Assembly: GCA_027886175.1 (NCBI GenBank)
Contig: JAJNNQ010000078.1
Location: forward strand, 2,852,001-2,916,000
Reading direction: 5' to 3'
Origin: Phylloscopus collybita
Taxonomy: Eukaryota; Chordata; Aves; Passeriformes; Phylloscopidae
Length of the DNA stretch: 64,000 nucleotides
Positions 1 through 11,480 of the stretch are shown here, piece after piece (position 1 is the first letter of the stretch; every line of letters starts with the position of its first letter). Under the pieces are notes generated by a model. It worked only from the letters and a program-made list of their open reading frames with translations, was not told the DNA's origin and did no database searches. A program made the position numbers and the translations under genes.

Positions 1-117
1 TTTAAAACAAGGGAAAGTGGAGGAACAGTCAAATTGGTTTTCCCCAGTTGATACCCTGGTCCCTCATTCCCATCCCTCAGTCCTAAACCCTTTCCCCCTA
101 GGCTGGGAGGATGTCAC
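1..117 (+). mobile_element. ERV internal remnant, 5' piece
   Basis: Non-coding fragment that appears to continue at about 600-1462 after an inserted minus-strand LTR. A short motif (cagtcaaattggt) recurs at about 29-41 and 827-839, just before the 7SL-like insert. No intact retroviral domain is visible. The assignment rests on position relative to the polypurine tract and LTR at 1450-2096. Confidence 0.35.
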
Positions 118-600
118 TGTTGGACATGAAAGGAAGACACGGACTCGTGATTTCAGAAGGCTGATGCTCCAAAAAAGGGGCTGGTTTATTCTCAGAACCT
201 ATTTTTATACCTTTTTACAATGTGCCCACCTAAGAGGTGGGATCATACCAAGGGTCAACAAGCAAAGTCCCTCCTTAGGAGAGAAATGTGAAAAACAAGA
301 TAGTTTGAAAAGTGTGACCTTGTTTACCAGTTTAGGTCCCTGGGAAAGAACTTCAGAAAACCCAAACATGAGAAGCAGTGACTACAGGAGGACTGCGTGG
401 AGCAACCCGCGAAGCACAGGGCAGCCGGCAATGCCTTGCTCTCCCTGGCTCCCCGCAGCCTCCTCGGCACCTTTGCCCTGGCAGCAAGGCGCCGGCTGTC
501 AGGGACCCTTCCCTGATCCCTCAATCCGCTCCCTCTTTCCCACTTAATAATCCCCAAGATGCCTTCCGAAGTTGTTTGTTCCCCTTTCTGGTTGAAAGCA
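118..600 (-). mobile_element. Solo LTR-like element (family shared with 60245-60660)
   Basis: Read on the minus strand, this block resembles 60245-60660 over several hundred bases, including the TGTTGG terminus, a TTTATT box (AATAAA on the minus strand) near 187, and a conserved segment around accttgtttaccag. The upper boundary is uncertain. It interrupts the ERV remnant on either side. No primer site is recognisable next to it, so a solo LTR is the simplest reading. Confidence 0.5.
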
Positions 601-1462
601 TTATTTATTACATTCAAATTCCCTTAAGTTTGTATTAAGAGCATGTTTGTTTGATCATATATGCTTTCCTTGTAATCAGTTAGTATTTTTGTTTTATTCT
701 ACGTTACTCTTTTGGAGTTTGTTTCTGTAAGTTAATTATTTTAAGGTTAGGGTATTTATCATCTGTAAATTTTAAATAATTTTATCTGTTGTATGAGTTA
801 TGTCTTTTTAAAGGCAGGAACAACCCCAGTCAAATTGGTGCCAGGCGCAGTGGCAGTGGCCTGTAGTCCCAGCTGCCGGGGAGGCTGAGCTCGGCAGATT
901 ACTTGAGCCCCAGGAGTTCTGGGCTGCCGTGTGCTGGGCTGAGTGGGCATCCAAGTTAAGGATGCCACCAGTCCAGCCAAAACACTGCTCCTGAACATCA
1001 GGCAGAACAGAAGACAAGAACAAATCAAAAGGACTTTCTGAAGCTTTTGGCTTTTGGCTGAAGTTGTCTGCTATCTTAAGTTCTGTTAGAGTTCCTCTAT
1101 AAGTTGTTTCAGTTGTGTCAGCTGTTTTCCCTTAAGTTTGTTTTCCTGAACTACCCTCTCCTTCACCCTTTCCCACTCCTTCATCAGGCTCCTTCCCTGC
1201 AATGTGCCCCACCTCTGAGTCGGGTATCGCCCCTGCATCAGGACCTCCCCTTTCTAGAGAAACTTCCCCACCTATTCACCCAGGAATTCCTTAATAGTGA
1301 TTACCCTTTATCCCACACAAATACTACCCCTGTTTTCCCAAACCATTGGTTGTATTACTTTATTCCACCCCCATTCTCTCTGTCATTGAACCTAAGCCAT
1401 TCATGAATTTATTTGAACTCCAGAACTCCCTCTGTCTCTTTTCTAAACAAAAAAGGGGGAGA
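601..1462 (+). mobile_element. ERV internal remnant ending in a polypurine tract
   Basis: No intact reading frame. The 3' end carries a purine run (aaaaaaggggga) at about 1449-1460, immediately before the LTR starting at 1463, which is the normal position of a retroviral polypurine tract. A 7SL-like insert sits at about 840-985. Env coding is not recognisable. Confidence 0.5.
840..985 (+). ncRNA. 7SL (SRP) RNA-derived fragment, Alu domain
   Basis: The segment tracks the 5' domain of vertebrate 7SL RNA: ccaggcgcagtgg, then cctgtagtcccagct, ggaggctgagct, ttgagccccaggagttctgg, and a tail resembling the 7SL stretch around gggtgtccgcactaagttcgg. The S domain is absent and the final ccagtccagcc may correspond to the 3' Alu-domain strand, but that last match is weak. 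It is embedded in ERV sequence without a poly-A tail. It is probably a processed or virally captured pseudogene, not a working SRP RNA. Confidence 0.7.
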
Positions 1463-2096
1463 TGTTGTGGTATGTTTTTATTATGTTTCCAAATGCAGCT
1501 CAGTTTTAATGGCCAGTTTTATATTCCCTCCCTATTTTGTATTGTTACAGTATATTTTATCCCTAATGGATTGTTCCTTTCCCCCTGTATTGTTGGTTTT
1601 GCCTTGGTCGTCTATCTTCCCTAGACCTGCCCTTCCCTCCTCCGACAGAATTGTCAATCCTTCCCTCACCCTGCCCCTTCTTCCAGACCCTTCCCTGTCA
1701 ATCCCCCAGCCTTCGACACCCCAGTGGTTGGTTTAAACTGTTCCCTCCCCTTGTGTTCTTTCATTGCTCTGTGCATTGTACTCCCCGCCTTATGTTCCTC
1801 CCCCATGTCACCCTAATTGGTTGGAAATTGTATCCTCTCCCAAGACCTCCCCCACTTATAAGCCCCTGCAAGCCCAGGTTCTGTGCCTTTTTCTGTCCCT
1901 GACCCTCTGGGCAATAAACACCTTTGGAAATCACCCAGAAGGCCTCTCCCTGTCCCTTGTCCCTGCCCTGGACGCGTGCCACCTGTGCTATAGAGCAGCT
2001 GTGCCCTGCAGCTGCAGCCTGGATTGCCTGGCTTTCTGGGGGCAGCCCACTCCTGGCGCTGGTGCCGGGAGCTGGCTGGGCTGAAGAACACCGGCA
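1463..2096 (+). mobile_element. LTR, family A, copy 1
   Basis: About 634 bp from TGTTGTGG to CCGGCA directly after a polypurine tract. It contains a TATA-like cttataag at about 1856 and AATAAA at about 1914, in the order expected of U3-R-U5. Two further copies lie on the minus strand at 53559-54211 and 62118-62766, and comparing the three fixes both ends. No second LTR of this element is visible downstream. Confidence 0.75.
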
Positions 2097-2399
2097 TCAC
2101 CTCAAATGGGACCAGGGATGGAGATGGATGAATGGAAGTGGAGACACCAGGACTGGAATGGGGACATCAGGAGCAGGTTGGGGATACCCGGAGGAGGTTG
2201 GGCACTTGCCAGCCACATCCAGTTCCATCCCTTGGGATTCATTTCCAGCTCTGTGTCCCATGTCAGGTGTCCCCAGGAGAGTTTTGGCCGTGTCAGGCTT
2301 CTGTAGGGACATTGGGATTGTTGGAGAGGTCAGGCCAGGCCTCATTATCCCCAATGGTCCTTGAGTGTCCCAAAATCAGGGCTCGGGATCTCAGAGAGG

Positions 2400-3000
2400 T
2401 TCCCTGGCCATGACCATGGCCGTGACATGAGCCATGGCTGTGAGATGAGAGTGACCATAAGTGACACAACCCTGAGATGACCATGACTGTGACCATGACA
2501 CAACCGCAACACTGACCCTGAAATGACCTGGACCAAGAGATAACCATGGGTTGGCCATGGTTGTGCCATGGCCTTGAGGTGACCCTGATGTCATCATGGC
2601 CATGAGATGACCATGAGGTGACAATCCAGAGATGACCGTTACAGTGAGATGACCATGAGCATAAGATGATGGTGATCAGGAAATGACTCTGTGACCGTGA
2701 GATGGCCATGACCATGAGATGACCATAGGATGATTGTGACAATGAGATGACCATGAGATGACCATGACACCACCAAGGCCATGAAATGATGAAGGCCTTG
2801 AGATGACCATGACACAATCTTTTGATCATGACACGATCTTGACCAAGATTATGAGACGATCACAACACACCATGGCTATGTGGTGATCAAAGCCATGAGA
2901 TGATCATGACACAACCATGGCTGTGAGATGATTGTGACCATGAGGTCACTGTGAGATGACCATGAGATGACCATGAGCAGAAGATGATGGTGATGACCAT
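2400..3000 (+). repeat. Degenerate ATGACC(ATGAG) minisatellite, block 1
   Basis: Imperfect short tandem units built on atgaccatgag with variants such as ccatgacacaacc. The array continues at 3390-3575 and 4626-5000 and is split by two LTRs. Open frames across it are repeat artefacts. The stretch 2097-2400 just before it is simple gggaca/aggttggg-type sequence with no gene. Confidence 0.8.
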
Positions 3001-3389
3001 AACAGGGAAATAAGGAAAGCCTTGCAGAATAAGGACCTTTTCCACCTTTGTTAAATCCTGTTCACTTCTGTTCAGTTTTATTCACCAAAAAGCACTCTGG
3101 GAAGGGTTCAGCTGCAGGTCAGATTGACAGAGAGTGGGTTGGTGGTCACTTCATGGGTGAGGCAGTGATTGGTTGGGGAGATGTATGGACACGATGATTG
3201 AAGAGCTGAATGACTAAAGGGACACATCAACAGCGACACTGCAGTGACAGGCAGCCAACGTGTGCTTGTTTCAGTTAAGTTTGGTGAAGTTTGGGTTAAG
3301 TTTCGTGTTTAAAAAGGCTTGGTTGGTTACAATAAACGATATTCAGAGCAAGCCAGGAGGTCCGTGTGTCTTTGTTCCCCATTGCTACA
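3001..3389 (+). mobile_element. Solo LTR inside the minisatellite
   Basis: Unique 389-bp block flanked by the same minisatellite on both sides. It has a TATA-like ttaaaaagg near 3308, AATAAA at about 3332, a U5-like gtgtgtctttgttcccc and a terminal CTACA. The layout resembles short alpharetrovirus/ERVK-type avian LTRs. The 5' TG is not clear, and the repetitive flank hides any target duplication. Confidence 0.6.
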
Positions 3390-3575
3390 CATGACCATGA
3401 GATGGCCATGATGATGACTCACCTATAATCCTGACATGACCATGATATGATTGTGGCAATGAGTTGACCATGAGACAACCATGACCGTGAGATAACCATG
3501 AAATGATTGTGGCCATCAATTGACCACATGATCAAGAGATGACCATGACCATGTGATGACTGTGACCATGCCCAT
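3390..3575 (+). repeat. ATGACC minisatellite, block 2
   Basis: Continuation of the 2400-3000 array with the same unit variants. Confidence 0.8.
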
Positions 3576-4625
3576 GTGTTGGGGGTTAGGTTTCTTTCCT
3601 TCTGCTCCTTTTTACTTACAGAACTTTTTCCCACACGTTGCTAGGAAACACAACTGGGTACTTGAGGAAACACAAAAAGTGATCAAGCTCAGGGGAGGAG
3701 GGCATCTGGCTGCACCTCTCTTATCTGGGAGTTTCTCTCTGAGGGGCACAGATACTGTGAGAATTCGGCAGGTAAAAGATGGAGCTGGGGCAGCTGCTGA
3801 CACTCTGTCTCTCTTTCTCGACTTTGGGGGAGGACAATTGGAGCTGCTGCTTGGGAAAGGGAATTCGCTGCTGCTGCTGGAGCACAGCTCGGTCCTGCTT
3901 TCTTCTGCTGTGGGGTGAGCCTTTGCCTGCAAGAGCAGCCACTGATCTGGGACTTATTAACACCCACCTCACTAAAAGAGGGACCTATCCCCTTCTGCTC
4001 CAGTGCCTGGGATATTGAGCTCAACCCTCTCTGCTCTGCTGGGAGCCAGGCTGCTGCTGTCCCACCCCTGCTGCTTCTTCAGCACTGCTCCAAGCTTTCG
4101 CTGCACTGTAGCCCCGCACCCCCTGCCTGCTGGGACATCTTGCTGGCCCAGCTTGCTGCTGCCGAGAGTCCTGCAGGGGCACTGGGATGGGCAGCCCCAG
4201 GGCTCTGTGAAGCAAAGCCTCTCCTCCATCCCTTCCCGTCCCGGACAAAGCCGCCATCACCGCGCGCTCCCCGAGCCCGCGCCACAGCGCCCCCTGCAGC
4301 CGCGGGGGGATCATCGCACCTGCCCTGCCCACCGGGAGCCACCAGCGCCCCTGCCGGCTGTGCCCAGAACTGCACCCCAGGGGAAAGTGCCGCGCTCAGG
4401 GAAGCTGTTCCTGGGCTCCTGGTTCTGTTTGTTATCAATGCTGTGGTTGGTGGTGTTTGTTTGGCTGGTTATACACACCAGGAAAGAACTGTGATTCCTG
4501 TCCCATACCTGTGCCTGAGAGCCCCTGAATTTTCAAAATTATAATAATTCACAGGAAGTGGGTTTGAATTCTCTGCTCCAAGGGAGGCTCCTCCTTCCTG
4601 AGCAGACACCTGTCATTCAAACCTA
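3576..4625 (+). mobile_element. LTR-like insert (family B-related) inside the minisatellite
   Basis: Unique block starting TGTTGGGGG and bounded by minisatellite. Its last ~180 bases (cctgagagcccctgaatttt, then a tataataatt segment and a ctccaagggaggctcc segment) match the 3' part of the LTRs at 19473-19888 and 53441-53558. The GC-rich middle (about 4020-4400) gives long open frames on both strands with no recognisable domain. Confidence 0.5.
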
Positions 4626-5005
4626 GATACTATGAGATGATCATGACCATGCGATGACCGTGACTGTGACCCTGCCCATGAGATGATTATGACCATGAGA
4701 AGACCGTGACCATCAGATGAGCCATAAGCATGAGATTGTGCCTATGAGAGGACCACGAGCATGATCAGGAGATGACCATGAACCTGAGATGATGGTGCTC
4801 AGAAAATGACCATGACACAACTACGACTGTGACCATGACATGACTGTGGCCATGAGCTGACCACAAGATGACTATGACCATTTGATGACCACGAGCATTT
4901 CATGACCATGACCATGAGGTGATCTAGGTCATGAGGTGACTGTGAGGTGACCATCACTTAACCATGGCCATGGGGTCATAAAGACCATGAGATGAGTAAG
5001 AGATG
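4626..5005 (+). repeat. ATGACC minisatellite, block 3
   Basis: Same degenerate unit as 2400-3000 and 3390-3575, ending where a minus-strand LTR begins. Confidence 0.75.
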
Positions 5006-5642
5006 TGTAGTGGTTTAGGGCAAATTTGGAAGGAAACCTCCTAAAGGGCCCTCCCTACCCTCCCCCAACTGGTTCAGTAGTGACGTCCTCAGAGAGAAGT
5101 GGAAAGAAACCTGTTTATTAAACCGGCAAAGCACTCCCCAGCACAATAAATTGAACAATACCAGATGACAAGAACTTTGTGCCGCTCTGGAGAGATGACA
5201 AATTAGAAAAGAAGTCCCTCCTGTAGATGGTTGCTCTGTTCTCAGCCCCTCTGGTGCTGGGAAAAGTTGCTTTGCAGGTAGATCTTGGTGGGTCCCAGGT
5301 GCAAGCTCCCCCTGGAGCTCCCCTGGGTCCTCAGCCTGGGGAGGTTTGAACAGTTCCAAAAGAAGACGAAAAAAGGGAAAAAAAAGAAAAACAAAAGAGG
5401 AAAAAGAAAACCGAAGCTTCTCCGCCTCAGCCAGATTCACTAACAAAATAAAAAAGAGAAAAAAAGAGAGGGAAAAATAACCCTCTGTATCTCATGTCTG
5501 TGTGTTGTTGATTCCCACTCTCAAGGCCAGTCCAGAGGGGGAAGGTTTCTGAAAACAAACTGTGCACTTCTCCCGCACTTTTTACTCTCAGATCCAATAG
5601 AAAAGGTACAGAGTGTAATATCCAGAATAAACACATCAGACA
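5006..5642 (-). mobile_element. Solo LTR, family G (same family as the hyperedited provirus)
   Basis: On the minus strand the block starts TGTCTGATG and ends with a ggaggtttcc...caaatttgccctaaacc module, matching the 3' ends of the LTRs at 20525-21176 and 26709-27356. It carries an AATAAA-type signal (ttaataaac) about 120 bases before its end. At 637 bp it is close to the ~650 bp of the proviral LTRs. Its base composition is normal, so it is an unedited reference for that family. Confidence 0.6.
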
Positions 5643-5699
5643 ATTGGGGATATAAACATCGTAACATCACACTAAGACATACTTGGAAAACAGGAAATC

Positions 5700-5765
5700 A
5701 AAATAATGGAATCCCTGAGGCTGGAAAAGACCTCCAGGACAATCCAGTATTCCTTGAGGCCACCA
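5700..5765 (-). mobile_element. CR1 LINE 3' tail fragment
   Basis: The plus strand reads ggaatccctgaggctggaaa, then agacctcc...aatccagt: the reverse complement of the CR1 3' end. The same fragment lies in the paralogous zinc-finger 3' flanks at about 18505-18550 and 55195-55250, so it predates those duplications. Confidence 0.6.
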
Positions 5766-6069
5766 GAAGAGAGGATTGAACACAAAAGATTTTCTGCAGT
5801 TGAAAGTCAACAAATCCACTCTCCCCAAGGAATACCCAGTGTCTGTCTGTGTCCCGATGGATGTTCCTGCCCCTGCGTTCATCCAGGTGCCCACTAGGAA
5901 ACAGGAAGGTGTGGAGCCTCCCCAGCCAGGTGTCTTCCCAACACGGATCACCAGGGCTCTGCCCAACAGGGGTCACTGGGGATCATCCAACGCCGATCCT
6001 ACCACGGGGGATGGAGCTGGAGCAGCGCACGAAGCTCTTCCCGCTCTCAGGGCACTCCCAAGGCTTCCC

Positions 6070-7005
6070 TTAGTGGCACCTCTGTTGGTGTTGGGTCAAG
6101 TAAGAGCTCCTGGAGAAGCTCTTCCCACACTCAGGACACTTGTAGGGCCTCTCCCCGGTGTGGATGCGCCGGTGGACAGTGAGGCTGGAGTTGCGTTTGA
6201 AGCCCTTCCCGCAGTCAGGGCAGCAGAAGGGCCTCTCGTCTGTGTGAATCCGCTGATGGACAAGGAGATCAGAGCTGGTCTTAAACCTCTTCCCACACTC
6301 AGGACACTCGTAGGGCCTCTCCCCAGTGTGGATGCGCTGGTGTTTACTAAGACTGTCCTTCAGGCTGAAGCTCATCCCACATTCCCCACACTCATAGGGC
6401 CGTTCCCCAGTGTGGATAACCTGGTGCCGGATCAGGTTGGAGCTCCAGCTGAAGCTCATCCCACATTCCCCACACTCATAGGGTTTTTCATCAGTGTGGA
6501 TCATCTGGTGTTGCCTAAGACCTTGCTTAAGGTTGAAGCTCATCCCACATTCCCCACAATTATAGGGCCGTTCCCCGGTGTGGATAACCTGGTGCCGGAT
6601 CAGGTGGGAGCTTCGGCTGAAGCCCTTCCCACATTCCCCACACTCGTAGGGCTTTTCCCCAGTGTGGATCATCTGGTGTCGGCTAAGATCGCCCTTCAGG
6701 CTGAAGCTCGTCCCACATTCCCCACACTCATAGGGCCGTTCCCCAGTGTGGATCCTCTGGTGCTGGATCAGGTGGGACCTGCAGCTGAAGCCCTTCCCAC
6801 ATTCCAAGCACTTCTGGGGCTGCTCCCCTCCATCAGGCTTCTCCTCCAGCTCTGAGCTCCGGCTGGATCTCTGGCCACCCTCCTGGCACAGGGGAGGTCT
6901 TTCCTCCTCACAGCTCCCTGGTCTGGGTTTGCAGCACCTCCTCATGTGGGAGCTCCTGGGCTTTTCCTCCTCCTCCATCCAGACACTCCTTGGGAATGAA
7001 AAACC
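6070..7005 (-). CDS. C2H2 zinc-finger protein, terminal exon, 9 fingers
   Basis: Terminal coding exon of a Krueppel-type zinc-finger gene, predicted to be nuclear and DNA-binding. The exon opens after a ccaaaccag acceptor (AG at 7006-7007). The first in-frame ATG is at 6978 and begins [10 protein letters not shown]; the frame is open up to the acceptor, so upstream exons may add residues. A charged leader of about 70 residues precedes nine tandem C-x2-C-x12-H-x3-H fingers joined mostly by TGERPY/TGEKPY linkers; the last ends HQQRCH before the stop. The fingers alternate GKGF/GMSF types. No KRAB or SCAN domain is visible in this exon. Its paralogue on plus (16740-18179) is head-to-head with it, and the shared flanks show both arose by inverted duplication. 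It is intact, so potentially functional. Targets cannot be inferred here. Confidence 0.85.
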   Translation of the reverse strand, partial: GFSFPRSVWMEEEEKPRSSHMRRCCKPRPGSCEEERPPLCQEGGQRSSRSSELEEKPDGGEQPQKCLECGKGFSCRSHLIQHQRIHTGERPYECGECGTSFSLKGDLSRHQMIHTGEKPYECGECGKGFSRSSHLIRHQVIHTGERPYNCGECGMSFNLKQGLRQHQMIHTDEKPYECGECGMSFSWSSNLIRHQVIHTGERPYECGECGMSFSLKDSLSKHQRIHTGERPYECPECGKRFKTSSDLLVHQRIHTDERPFCCPDCGKGFKRNSSLTVHRRIHTGERPYKCPECGKSFSRSSYLTQHQQRCH

Positions 7006-8720
7006 CTGGTTTGGAAAGAAAACAAAAGGAGAGCGCCTTAGGCTGGGGGTTCCTCCTTGCCCAAGTTCCTCTCAGGACATCACTGAGCACCTTGTGTCTG
7101 TAAGAACCTCCAAAACACCAATATTCAGCCCAAAAACCCTACAAACACCATGACACAGCTAAAATAAAACTACTTTTATAGGACTCCTCTGCCTTCTCTG
7201 TGGACACAAACCTCTGGTGATGGGAATTTTTCAACACACCTTGGGGCTTGTCTGGAATCCTTCCTTCATCTGGGGTGGCGGGCAGTGAGTGGAGTTGAAG
7301 GTGCCTCACCCAGTTTGGGTGATCGGCTCCCTTGGGTGGCGGCGGCACCGGGGATTAACTGGGGACCCGAGAGTGACCAGGAGACAGACGAGTGACAGAT
7401 CAGGGGGGTCTGGGAAGAGTCAGCAGGGAGAGAGCACTGAAAATCTCATCAGGGAGGACACTGGGATCTTTAGGGAGTAAACATGGCAGGGCACCCATGC
7501 AGGATGGAAAAGAGAAAGCCAGGAAGGTGTCCCAGCAAAAGGGATAATGATCCCAAAATATCCCTGAAGGTCCCTTGAGAATGTCGAAGCAGTTTGCACA
7601 TTGTCCCAGAGAGAATTAAGGACATGGACACCCAGGGGGGCAATTAGGGAAGTTGAGAAGGGATTTAGACAACAGGGGATGGATGGTGTTGGTGTGCTGG
7701 GAAGGGAAAGGGTGCAGGGGAGTGTGCAGGAATATGGTTGAGGCAAGAAGCAGCAGCAGGAATCGCTGTGGGAAGAAAAAGGATGATGGAAAAGAGGAGG
7801 AAGAGAAAAATACTGAGGAGTGGGATGTTCTTCAGCAGGGTGTGATGCTCAGAATTTGCCAGCTGATGCAGATCCCTTCTTTGTATCCCCGGTTTCCAGG
7901 AGAGGAAAACAAGGAGGTCAGGATTGCAGGGGGTTTCTCTGTGCTGGCAGCGGCAGGAGCGGGCGCAGAGCTGCGGCACCCGGAGCACGGGCTGGGGGCC
8001 TGTGGGGAGCTGCGGGGCCGGGCCGGGGCTGGGGGGCAGCCGGGGCTCAGCGCCGGGCGCTGCCTGAGTCCAGCACCCCCCGGGCAGGGCCGGCAGTGGC
8101 CCCCAGCCCCCAGGAGGCTGCGGGACGCCCCGGCCGCTGCCCGGCCCCGTGGAGCTGCCGGCCCTGGTCGCCAGGGGAGCCGCCTTTGGACACTGCGGCA
8201 GGACAGGCAGCGCCTCTGGGATACGGGCTGGGGAGGGCACAGGGAGCACAAGGACCAGCAGCAAGGAACAGCTGGGAAATGGGGGTTCCACCTGCAAGGA
8301 TCCAGATTATCCTTGAATCTGACTTTGTTTAGGTTCCTGCAGAAATGAATGGTTTTGGAGAAAGCTCAGCAGCTGTCAGAGGATGAGCACCCACAGGCAC
8401 TCAGGGGGGCTTGCAGGAGGGGCAGGAGAAGCCCCTGCAGCACTTGGTCACAAAGGCACAGCAGGGGAAGGCAAGAAGGGATGAGGAAAAGGCCAAGGGG
8501 AAGAAGGCAAAGGCCATGGCAGAGTTTCTACAGCCCCTGAGGGATCAAGCCCAGGGCCCAAGGGGGCCCCAGCACCCAGGGCACCGGCTCGGCCACAAGG
8601 ACCTGGCAGAGACATTGCCCTCCTGGGCAGGGGAGAGCCGACCCAAACAGCCCCTGGCAAGGAATCAGGCTTCCAGCTGCAGGCCACAAGGACACTGCAA
8701 GCACAGACAGCAGCACGCTC
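7006..8720 (-). other. Intron of the 9-finger gene, left arm of the inverted repeat
   Basis: Read on minus, this matches 14960-16740 on plus over most of its length, including a GC-rich piece (about 7950-8200), a polypyrimidine piece (about 7740-7860) and a lysine/arginine-rich-looking segment (about 8400-8560). Frames within it are not conserved as protein between the arms. No coding exon is recognised. Confidence 0.6.
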
Positions 8721-8959
8721 ACCACGAGCAAGTCCACCCCTGCAGGGACATGGATTGGGAGGGGTGGCAGAGCTCCCATCACACCAGGGACCCACCGCAC
8801 TGGAGCCCTTGAGAACATTCAGGGTGGCTCTGCATCGACAGGAGGCCTTTCCTCACAGACAAAGGGGCCTCTCTATCTACTCTGAATCTCGGGCCTAAGG
8901 GGGGAAATTACCAAAAATGTCTTTGATTATTCAGGGGATAAGTGGGAAAGATGAGCAGC

Positions 8960-10210
8960 TGTGTTTTATTCAACCACTATTAGCAGATGTTTGGATGGGT
9001 TGCAAATGCAGGAATTTTCATTTGCTCCTAAACGTGATTGTCATTTACTGGGAAGGGATTTGATGGCTAAATTGGGAATGCAAATTAAAATTGTCAAAGG
9101 TGATACACAGGCGAGTTCTTCTCTACCTTGGTGACAAATGCGTGGCAAGGCCTATGCTGAAGTGAACACCACAAGTGTGGGCAGCCCCGGGGAAATTGGG
9201 AAAATCAGATCCCCAGCCTCTCCAAATTCCTCTGAAGCAACCAGGACAAGTGGGGTCTAAAAGCAATCCCCTATTCCAAGGGAGGGAAGGAAGGGCTCAC
9301 AGCCTGGTATTGAGCCCCTGGGAAAGGCAGGGCTTTTGGAGCCAGGGGTCTCTCCCTGTAATGCTCCTGTGCTGCCAGTCAAGAAATCAGATGGAATCCA
9401 TGGAATGGTGCAGGACCTAAGAACAATAAACGAGATTCTGAAACCGAGGCACCCGACAGTCTCAGATCCTGACACCATCTGGAACCAGGTTCCCTCCTCA
9501 CACTGCTCCCATTCAGCACCTGATGGAAAAGATGCTTTCTGGAGATGCCCACTCACACAGGATGGTGAACAGGGTTTGGCCTTGGAGTGGGAACAAGAGG
9601 AAGAAGGGAAAGTGGGAAAGACATGGATGGTCCTGCTGCAGAGATGCAGGGAAGCACCAGCCTTATTGGGGCAAGCCTTGCAGAAATCATCAAAAGAATT
9701 TACCTCACACCCAGGAACTGGGTTAATGCAGGATGTGGATGACTTGCTCCAGTCAGGAGGACAAGAAGAAGTGGTAGAAGAAGCCTCTGTGAAGTGGCTC
9801 AGTTTTCAGGCTAAAAAGCATCTTGGAGTATTTGAAAAAAAAAAAAAAACAACCCACAAATGGTGGAGAACAAGGTTAAATATTTGGGACAAATTTTGAC
9901 TGAAGGTTTGTGGTGAATTGACCCAGAGAGGGTCCAAGGAATCTTAGAAGTGACCTTATCCAGGACTACATAGGAGATGTGACAATTCTGAGGATTAATA
10001 GGGAATTGCAGCACCTGCACTGAGGATTCTCTGCTCCAGCCATAACATTGTGTGACTTTGTAACCCCAGACAGCCTCACTGTTATGCTATGGACACGAGA
10101 AAGAGAACAAAGCTGGAGAAAATAAAAACCCATAATGATTGATGCCCCAGCCATGGCTCTTCCAGGCTCAGCAAAGGAACTGGAATTGCCTGGGAATGTC
10201 AAACAGGCCA
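8960..10210 (+). pseudogene. Endogenous retroviral protease-RT remnant
   Basis: Decayed pol segment. At about 9030-9100 a frame reads HLLGRDLMAKLG, typical of the retroviral protease C-terminus. At 9370-9560 a frame holds LPVKKSDG, VQDLRTINE and KDAFWRCPL, the fingers/palm part of reverse transcriptase. At about 9730 there is QDVDDLL, a degraded YVDD-type active-site box. Near 10138 MIDAPAMALPG matches the RT thumb/connection. Frameshifts, stops and a poly-A run at 9836-9848 break it. It resembles gammaretrovirus-like (class I) pol. No flanking LTR pair is evident. It lies in the left arm of the zinc-finger palindrome, antisense to that gene's transcription. Confidence 0.8.
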
Positions 10211-11480
10211 CGACTGAGCCTGTACTGAAGGCAAGGGAGCAGCAGCCAGGGCTCCACAGCAGGGGAAGCCCCTGTGCCTGCCCACAGATCCTCTGCTGGA
10301 ATGCTCTGCCTGGGAACACTCCCTTGGCATCTCCAGGCACTGCGGGCCAATCCTTGCTGCCACTGCTGCAGCTTCAGGGCTTTCTGTGCCTGCACTGCCA
10401 CAGGGGCTGGGGAAACACCGGGAGAATTCCACTCTGGGGCTCAGCCAGACTCACACACTGGGCTGGATGGGGTTAGATGGTTGGAAAATAGACCGACTTT
10501 AAAATTATTATTATTATTTAAAACTCACATGTCATGGAATGATTTTCTCTGCACACAGGGCTGTGTGTAGATGAAATGATTTCTGTTGCACATCCTGGCC
10601 AGAATCAAGTAATGCCTTGACTCTCTAACACTAAAGATATTCTTGAAAAGTTTTGGGTTTTCCTGCAGTTTCAGTGACAAGATTATCATTAGAATAATTT
10701 TTTGCAATAATCCTACTTTTATATTGCCTGCTAGGTTTGGGCCAGGGGTGTGAGAATCAATTTGTAGTCTTAGGAGAAGAAGTAGAAAAAACTTGATTGC
10801 TTTGCAATGTTTTTGTGTATGTTTGTCTGTGGCTCTCAGTAATCACAAAATTTTGGTATATGGGTTTTTCAAAGTTCACCTTTAGGTTGCATTTTGCAAA
10901 ACTAGAAGAGCTTTAAAGGTGACACTTTACCTCATAAAAAGTTAATAGAATATTGTTAAGAAAAGAAGCAAAAACAAAAAGCAGATTGTTGGGGGGGGGC
11001 ACATGTGAGTCATTCAGTGGCTGCCCAGGAAGAGAAGGCTCCAGTTCCAGGCAGCCAGGAGAGGAGCTTTAGAAATGCAAATTCACACTGCTGGGGGAAA
11101 AGTGTGCACAATGCACCAGGGGCTTCTTGCCTGGGGCAGGAATTGGGCTGATTCCCTCTGTCCCTCAGCCCAAGCTCTGCCTGCTTGCAAACACAGAATT
11201 TGCACAGCTAAAGGCAGAGCTCAGAGTGAGAAAATCTCTGACTCTGCAACAGAAATGGGGTAAATTGCAAAGGAAAACGTCAAATGGAGAATGTTATGAA
11301 AACTTCATGTAAAAAACAGTGTGATGTGTGGGGAATCATCCTTCTCCCCACTCTAACATGTGCTGGCATTGTCTATGTTATACAGGGGGTATCAGACCTC
11401 GGGGTGTTTTTAGCTACCGCAAGTTCACCAAAATCAGCTGAAAATCAAAATTTACCATTTAATCAGAGAAAAACAGTCAA
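10211..11480. other. No gene recognised
   Basis: Mixed-composition sequence with no conserved frame, RNA gene or clear LTR. It includes a G9 run near 10990 and AT-rich stretches at 10500-10980. It has no counterpart in the right arm of the inverted repeat, so it was probably inserted together with the retroviral pol segment. Confidence 0.5.

Noticed and set aside
2293..2829. 178-codon minus-strand frame rich in His, Gly, Ser and Trp
   Set aside because: Generated by the ATGACC minisatellite; no start context or domain.
5776..6855. 359-codon plus-strand frame across the 9-finger exon
   Set aside because: It is the antisense of the zinc-finger repeat; repeated [17 protein letters not shown] units simply mirror the fingers.
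8411..8812. Lys/Arg-rich frame in the zinc-finger intron
   Set aside because: The inverted copy at 14889-15305 does not preserve it as protein beyond a short stretch, and no domain is recognised.
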